Source: Trabulsiella odontotermitis (GTDB lineage: Bacteria; Pseudomonadota; Gammaproteobacteria; Enterobacterales; Enterobacteriaceae). From it: a stretch of 64,000 nucleotides of DNA. The position numbers and the translations under genes were made by a program. The stretch spans positions 248,001-312,000 of the forward strand of contig NZ_LIFX01000006.1 in assembly GCF_001297775.1 (NCBI RefSeq), in the 5' to 3' direction. Position 1 is the stretch's first letter, and each line of letters starts with the position of its first letter. This document shows, piece after piece, positions 59,483 through 64,000 of the stretch. Below the pieces are notes generated by a model that saw only the letters and a program-made list of their open reading frames with translations, searched no databases and was not told where the DNA came from.

Positions 59483-60328
59483 TTAGTCGCCAGACACCCG
59501 CTTGCGATACTGTAACGGCGTCTGGCGGATCATCTTTTTAAAGCAGGTGATAAAGTAGGTCACCTCAGAGAATCCCACCTCTTCCGCAATCGCATCAATG
59601 CTCATGCAGGTGGAGCGCAGCAAATCACAGCTGCGCTTTAACCGCCGGGTCATCAGGTATTCATGGATGCTGCCCCCGGTCTGCTGGCGAAAAATGCGCG
59701 AGGTATAGCTGCGCGAATAGCCGATATCCCGCGCCAGCGCATCCAGCGAAAACTTCCCGCCATAATGGTTTTCCACCCATTGCATAATGCGCGCCGCCGC
59801 CGTTTGCTGCTGCGGCTTCATCATCACCGGCTGCGCGGGCAGCAGCGCCATCATCTGCATCACCAGGAAAGCTACCTCTTCCGCCGGATACTGTCGTGAC
59901 GTATTCAGCGCCTCGAAACGCGCGAGGATGGTTTCCATGAATGCAGCATATTCGCTGAGATCCCACGCCTGCGCCGGAGCATGGCTGGCGGTGGCAAGAG
60001 AAAACTGGGTCTGAAAACGCGGAAAATGATGCAGCGTGCTTTCTACTGCCGACTGGTCAATATGCATGGTGGTGCGGAAATACTGGTTACGTTCACTGTC
60101 ATCGACATGCACCTTGTGCAGCCGGAACGGGGGAAAGAGAAACAACCTGCCAGGGCGTGCGGTGTAGTGCTGATTATCCACCACCACAATACCATAGCCA
60201 CGGGAAATATAGAGAAACTCGACGCACTGGTGCCAGTGATAATATCGGGCGCTGGAACCCTGCATGCGGTTAAACGATATCGCCTGCTGCGCCAGCGTGA
60301 TCCTCTCCAGTTGCTGCGTTTCGTTCAT
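59483..60328 (-). CDS. AraC-family transcriptional regulator
   Basis: 281 aa. An N-terminal cupin-like sensor (about 20-110, YYHWHQCVEFLYISRGYGIVVV ... PGRLFLFPPFRLHKV) precedes two C-terminal AraC helix-turn-helix motifs (about 182-278, FSLDALARDIGYSRSYTSRIFRQQTGGSIHEYLMTRRL and AIAEEVGFSEVTYFITCFKKMIRQTPLQYRK). It is divergent from the DUF2264-symporter-GH88 genes and probably activates them when bound to an uronic oligosaccharide. The ligand is unknown. It ends 5 bp from the convergent mnmC stop. Confidence 0.88.
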   Translation of the reverse strand: MNETQQLERITLAQQAISFNRMQGSSARYYHWHQCVEFLYISRGYGIVVVDNQHYTARPGRLFLFPPFRLHKVHVDDSERNQYFRTTMHIDQSAVESTLHHFPRFQTQFSLATASHAPAQAWDLSEYAAFMETILARFEALNTSRQYPAEEVAFLVMQMMALLPAQPVMMKPQQQTAAARIMQWVENHYGGKFSLDALARDIGYSRSYTSRIFRQQTGGSIHEYLMTRRLKRSCDLLRSTCMSIDAIAEEVGFSEVTYFITCFKKMIRQTPLQYRKRVSGD

Positions 60329-60555
60329 TCAACCACCATGACAATAAAATTAAATTTTTGCACTACGGTTTGTAATTTATCGCCCTCTCTTCAGTAAAAA
60401 TCCAGCCAGAATGAAATAGCGGTTCAATTTTGTGAAGCTGCTCACTCGGCGATGCTATAAAAAACGACTACGCTTTGTTCCGCAGCCACCCCGGGTGATA
60501 AGAAACATTGAATAACAACACGTTAAATAAATCTCGTGTCTGACGGGAGGACATC
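60329..60555 (+). promoter_or_regulatory. Divergent AraC / DUF2264 promoter region
   Basis: A CRP-like site TGTGA-AGCTGC-TCACT (60431-60446) is one mismatch from consensus. An extended -10 TGCTATAAA (60453-60461) lies downstream, only about 30 bp from the CRP centre to the predicted start, closer than standard class II spacing. The AraC operator was not identified. Confidence 0.5.
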
Positions 60556-62388
60556 GTGCAACCTGAAAATATTACCCTGACGAATCCATTACAGCAGCGA
60601 AGCGACCTTGCGAAATGGGTCCACGAAGTACTTGATGCGGTTACACCTTTTTTTAAAAAGGATGCCAGCCGCGTCGATCTGGCGAATTTTACGACGCACT
60701 ACGGCCAGTCGATCGCCAGCATGGAAGCCTTTTCACGTTTGCTGTGGGGCGTCACGCCGTTACTGGCGGGTGGACAGGAACCTGCGCAATTTTCATTTTA
60801 CATTCAGGCGATTAAAAACGGCACGAATCCCGCCCATGCCGATTACTGGGGGGAGCCTGGAGATTACGACCAGCGCGTGGTGGAAATGGCGGTTTATGGA
60901 CTGCTGCTGGCGCTGGCGCATAACACACTGCTTCCGCATTTTAGCGAACAGGAAAAAACGCAGCTCTGGCAGTGGCTGAAGCAGAGCGAAACCGCCGCTA
61001 TTCCTGATAATAACTGGCACTTTTTCCCCATTCTGGTGCAGGTCGGTTTTCAACAATGCGGCATGCCGGTCAACAGAGATGCCATTGAGCGCCATTTCGC
61101 CGCGATGGAACATTACTGGCTCGGCGATGGCTGGTACAGCGATGGGCCGGGACGCCCGCGCGATTATTACATTTCGATGGGGTTTCATTTCTACGGATTA
61201 CTTTACGCCACGCTGATGGCGGACGTGGATCCTGAACGCTGCGCGACATTGCGCCAGCGGGCGGCCGTCTTCGCCAGTGATTTCATCCACTTCTTTGCTG
61301 ACGATGGCGCCGCCATTGCATTTGGTCGCAGCCTCACCTACCGCTTCGCGCAGGCCGCGTTCTGGAGCGCGGCAGCCTGGGCTGAGCTTGATATCTTTTC
61401 ACCGGGCGTCCTCAAAGGGATTGTTCTGCGCCATCTGCGCTGGTGGCTGAAACAACAGCCGTATGATCGTGATGGCGTCCTCAGCGTCGGTTACAGCTAT
61501 CCGAACCTGATAATGGCGGAAGATTACAACGCGCCAGGCTCGCCCTACTGGGGGCTGAAAACCGCGCTGGTACTGGCGCTGGGTGAAAACAGCGCATTCT
61601 GGCAGGCCGAAGAACTACCGCTGCCAGAACGCGGTACACCACACGCCATCCCGCACGCTGCGCAGATCCTCGTGCATCAACATCACCATTTATGGATGCT
61701 GACCTCCGGCCAGCTGGAACTAAATAATTTCGTCAACACCGAGGCGAAATACTGCAAGTTCGCCTACTCCGCCCGCTTTGGTTTTACTGTTGAGCGCGGG
61801 CGATTCGGGTTAGCGCATGCCTCGCCGGATTCGATGCTGCTGTTAAGCGAGCACGACAACTACTGGCGCGGTCGCCGCGAATGTCAGGAGGTGGTGGTGA
61901 GTGATAACCAGATTTACAGCCGCTGGCTGCCCTGGCACGACGTGACTGTCGATAGTTGGCTGGTAGCGTCCGGCGACTGGCAGATTCGTCTCCATCAGAT
62001 TAACACCGCCCGCAGCCTCGACAGCGCGGAAGGCGGGTTCAGCCTGCGCAGTCGTCCCCTGCCGGAACAGCACTGTACCGCCGGGCAAAGCCGGTTGACG
62101 GGGGACACAGACACAACCGCCATTTTTTGCCTTACCCCCCGGCCGCGCCAGGGCGAGATGGTTCTGACGCCGCCCAACAGCAACCTGCTGTTTGCGGATC
62201 GCGCTGCTGTTCCACTGCTGCGAGGCGCATTACCGGCAGGAAAACACCTGCTGATCAGCGCCGTGTGGGCCGGTGATCGCGCCGATTTTAGCCGCGCGTC
62301 GCTACCGCAGGTATCCATCAATGACCGGATTGTCAGCATCTGCACTGCCGCAGGCGACACGGCGGTCACATTAACCGAACTGCCGTGA
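60556..62388 (+). CDS. DUF2264 domain-containing protein
   Basis: 610 aa, no signal peptide, cytoplasmic. The N-terminal two-thirds is the DUF2264 helical domain with family landmarks FSRLLWGVTPLLAGG, GDYDQRVVEMAVYGLLLAL, WYSDGPGRPRDYYISMGFHFYGLLYA and FGRSLTYRFAQAAFWSAAAWAEL; the last third is beta-rich. The fold resembles (alpha/alpha)6 barrel glycosidases or lyases, but catalysis is unproven. First gene of a unit with an oligosaccharide symporter and a GH88-type hydrolase, so it probably processes uronate-containing saccharides. GTG start 60556 with GGGAGG five bases upstream. Confidence 0.87.
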   Translation: MQPENITLTNPLQQRSDLAKWVHEVLDAVTPFFKKDASRVDLANFTTHYGQSIASMEAFSRLLWGVTPLLAGGQEPAQFSFYIQAIKNGTNPAHADYWGEPGDYDQRVVEMAVYGLLLALAHNTLLPHFSEQEKTQLWQWLKQSETAAIPDNNWHFFPILVQVGFQQCGMPVNRDAIERHFAAMEHYWLGDGWYSDGPGRPRDYYISMGFHFYGLLYATLMADVDPERCATLRQRAAVFASDFIHFFADDGAAIAFGRSLTYRFAQAAFWSAAAWAELDIFSPGVLKGIVLRHLRWWLKQQPYDRDGVLSVGYSYPNLIMAEDYNAPGSPYWGLKTALVLALGENSAFWQAEELPLPERGTPHAIPHAAQILVHQHHHLWMLTSGQLELNNFVNTEAKYCKFAYSARFGFTVERGRFGLAHASPDSMLLLSEHDNYWRGRRECQEVVVSDNQIYSRWLPWHDVTVDSWLVASGDWQIRLHQINTARSLDSAEGGFSLRSRPLPEQHCTAGQSRLTGDTDTTAIFCLTPRPRQGEMVLTPPNSNLLFADRAAVPLLRGALPAGKHLLISAVWAGDRADFSRASLPQVSINDRIVSICTAAGDTAVTLTELP

Positions 62389-62404
62389 TGTTGAGGATGA
62401 AAGC

Positions 62405-63682
62405 ATGAACACGACCACCACACGCCGTGCACAGCTCAAAATGAGCACGTTTATCTTTCTCTTTTTCTTTACCTGGTCTTCGAGTTTCGGGCTTTATGCG
62501 CTGTGGCTCAGCCAGAAAGTGGGGCTGGACAGTATTACCATCGGCAGCGTCTTCGCCATCAACGGCGTTTTCGCGGTGATCCTCAAGCCCATCTACGGCT
62601 ACATCATGGACAAAATCGGCATGAGCAAATGGCTGCTCTATTTTGTCTGCGCGGTGTCAGCGCTGATGGCGCCGTTTTTTGTCTTCGTCTACCAGCCACT
62701 GTTGCTCAGCCACACCACCATCGGCATCGTCACTGGCGCGCTCTATCTGAGTCTGGGCTGGTATGCCGGAGTCGCGGCGTCTGAGTCCTACGCCGATCGT
62801 TTCAGCCGCTTGTACAACCTGGAGTTTGGCCGCATTCGCATGTGGGGCTCGCTGGGATGGGCGATGGCGGCGTCGGTGTCCGGCATCCTGTTTAACTTCA
62901 CGCCGATGGCGAACTTTCTCCTCAGTAGCGGCACCTCGGTTCTGATGCTGCTGGTGCTGATCAGCCTGAAAATCGGCGACGCACAGTTGCACAGCAACAA
63001 CGTGATTTCCGACAGCAAGATCGTCTTTAAAGACGTCATTCTGCTACTGCAAAACCGCAAGTTCTGGATGTTCAGCCTCTATGTGGCGGGCGTCGCATGG
63101 ATGATGTTTATTGCCGAGCAGCAGTTCCCGCGCTACTTCGTGTCGTTTTTCACCACCAAAGAGCAGGGCAACGCCTGGTATGGTTATCTGAGCACCGTCC
63201 AGTCGGGCACGGAATTTATCATGATGATGTTTATCCCGTGGCTAGTGAATCAGTACGGCGCCAAAAAAGGCTTACTGTTCTGCGGGATGGTCGTTGGCGC
63301 ACGGCTGATCGCCTCCGGCCTGACGACCGATCCTGTCGTGATTTCAATCATCAAACCGCTGTATGGCGTGGAGATCTCGCTGCTGCTGATCTCAGTCTTC
63401 AAATACATCGCCGAGCATTTTCACAAAAAAGTGAATGCCACCATGTATCTGCTGGGCTATCAGGCGATGATTTACGTGGGCTCGATCGTCGTCGCGCCGC
63501 CCGCCGGTTATCTGTATGACCGTATCGGCTTCGAGCATACCTATCTGCTGATGGGCAGTTGCGCCCTGCTGTTCACGCTGATTTCCGCTTTCACCCTGTC
63601 ACGCTGCCACTCGGCGCGTGACACTGCCGCCCCGTTTACGCCTGTGCTGGATACCGTTCCCGCAGAGCCGTCGAAACATTAA
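62405..63682 (+). CDS. MFS oligosaccharide:H+ symporter (LacY/RhiT-like)
   Basis: 425-aa transporter with 12 predicted helices. FFFTWSSSFGLYALWL at the first helix and the helix 4-5 region EFGRIRMWGSLGWAMAASVSGILF are characteristic of the oligosaccharide:H+ symporter family of LacY and the rhamnogalacturonide carrier RhiT. Long polar C-terminal tail. It lies 16 bp after the DUF2264 gene and 13 bp before the hydrolase, in one operon. Likely imports unsaturated uronide disaccharides. Confidence 0.88.
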   Translation: MNTTTTRRAQLKMSTFIFLFFFTWSSSFGLYALWLSQKVGLDSITIGSVFAINGVFAVILKPIYGYIMDKIGMSKWLLYFVCAVSALMAPFFVFVYQPLLLSHTTIGIVTGALYLSLGWYAGVAASESYADRFSRLYNLEFGRIRMWGSLGWAMAASVSGILFNFTPMANFLLSSGTSVLMLLVLISLKIGDAQLHSNNVISDSKIVFKDVILLLQNRKFWMFSLYVAGVAWMMFIAEQQFPRYFVSFFTTKEQGNAWYGYLSTVQSGTEFIMMMFIPWLVNQYGAKKGLLFCGMVVGARLIASGLTTDPVVISIIKPLYGVEISLLLISVFKYIAEHFHKKVNATMYLLGYQAMIYVGSIVVAPPAGYLYDRIGFEHTYLLMGSCALLFTLISAFTLSRCHSARDTAAPFTPVLDTVPAEPSKH

Positions 63683-63695
63683 TTCAGGAGAGATT

Positions 63696-64000
63696 ATGAC
63701 CCGTTCTGTCGTTACCGAGCCGCTGCGCCCCGTTGAACTGCACGCTGTCGATCGCCTCGCGTTAAAAGCGCGTCTGGAGACCGCGTTGCAACGTGCCCTG
63801 CGCCAGCTTGATAAGAACATCGTGGCCTTTGGCGACCGCTTCCCGGGTGAAGCCTGCGAAAATGGCGTCTGGCCGCGCACGGAAAATGTCGAGTGGACCA
63901 CCAGCTTCTGGCCCGGACAGCTGTGGCTGGCCTGGGAGTTGAGTGGTGAGGAGAAATACCGTCAGGCGGCGGAGCGCTATCTGCCCTCTTTCGTGGAGCG
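63696..64000 (+). CDS. GH88-type unsaturated glucuronyl/galacturonyl hydrolase (5' part)
   Basis: Only the first 101 codons are in the window. The N-terminal region ends with EWTTSFWPGQLWLAWELSGE (about residues 66-85), which closely resembles the opening (alpha/alpha)6-barrel motif of GH88 unsaturated uronyl hydrolases. These cleave the 4,5-unsaturated uronic acid produced by polysaccharide lyases. No signal peptide, so the substrate must be imported first, consistent with the symporter next door. AGGAGA lies upstream of ATG 63696. The catalytic aspartates are beyond the window. Confidence 0.8.
   Translation, partial: MTRSVVTEPLRPVELHAVDRLALKARLETALQRALRQLDKNIVAFGDRFPGEACENGVWPRTENVEWTTSFWPGQLWLAWELSGEEKYRQAAERYLPSFVE

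Overview
The window is chromosomal DNA of an enterobacterium. Its backbone runs elaA-rbn / cheV / nuoNMLKJIHGFECDBA-lrhA / alaA-yfbRSTUV-ackA-pta / yfcDEFG-folX-yfcH / hisPMQJ-argT-ubiX-purF-cvpA-dedD-folC-accD-dedA-truA-usg-pdxB-flk / fabB-mnmC. This is the E. coli/Salmonella gene order, and protein lengths nearly always match E. coli. Identifications come from recalled family sequences; no search was run. cheV beside nuoN, a PTS/transketolase block after pta, and a 4-residue insertion in NuoB point to the Enterobacter/Citrobacter/Klebsiella side of the family rather than E. coli K-12. The genus is not certain.

Layout. Positions 1-2168: the start of elaA (minus), rbn and cheV, with cheV behind an apparent sigma-28 flagellar promoter. 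Positions 2173-17073: all 13 nuo genes (NuoC and NuoD fused) encoding respiratory complex I, on the minus strand, with lrhA upstream across a 625-bp gap. Positions 19584-28892: alanine aminotransferase, the yfb cluster and the acetate pathway ackA-pta. Positions 28967-34181: an accessory carbohydrate operon (PTS EIIA, EIIB, EIIC plus a split transketolase) with a divergent LacI-type regulator, a CRP site and two matching operator palindromes. Positions 34186-39723: yfcD to yfcH, a GNAT acetyltransferase and a two-gene unit resembling a toxin-antitoxin pair. Positions 39747-53762: histidine and lysine/arginine/ornithine uptake (argT with a sigma-54 promoter and an NtrC-like site), then purine, folate, fatty-acid, tRNA and pyridoxal-phosphate genes on the minus strand. 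Positions 53871-57318: flk, a two-gene insertion resembling a secreted peptidoglycan amidase with its immunity lipoprotein, and fabB with FadR and FabR operators. Positions 57477-64000: mnmC, then an accessory locus (AraC regulator, DUF2264 protein, oligosaccharide:H+ symporter, GH88-type unsaturated uronyl hydrolase cut by the window end).

The conserved backbone is interrupted by four accessory blocks: the PTS-transketolase operon (28967-34181), the GNAT plus HicA-like/HTH pair (38178-39723), the amidase/lipoprotein pair (55158-56053) and the uronide locus (59483-64000). These are where undescribed biology is most likely. No rRNA, tRNA, insertion sequence, prophage or CRISPR array was seen.
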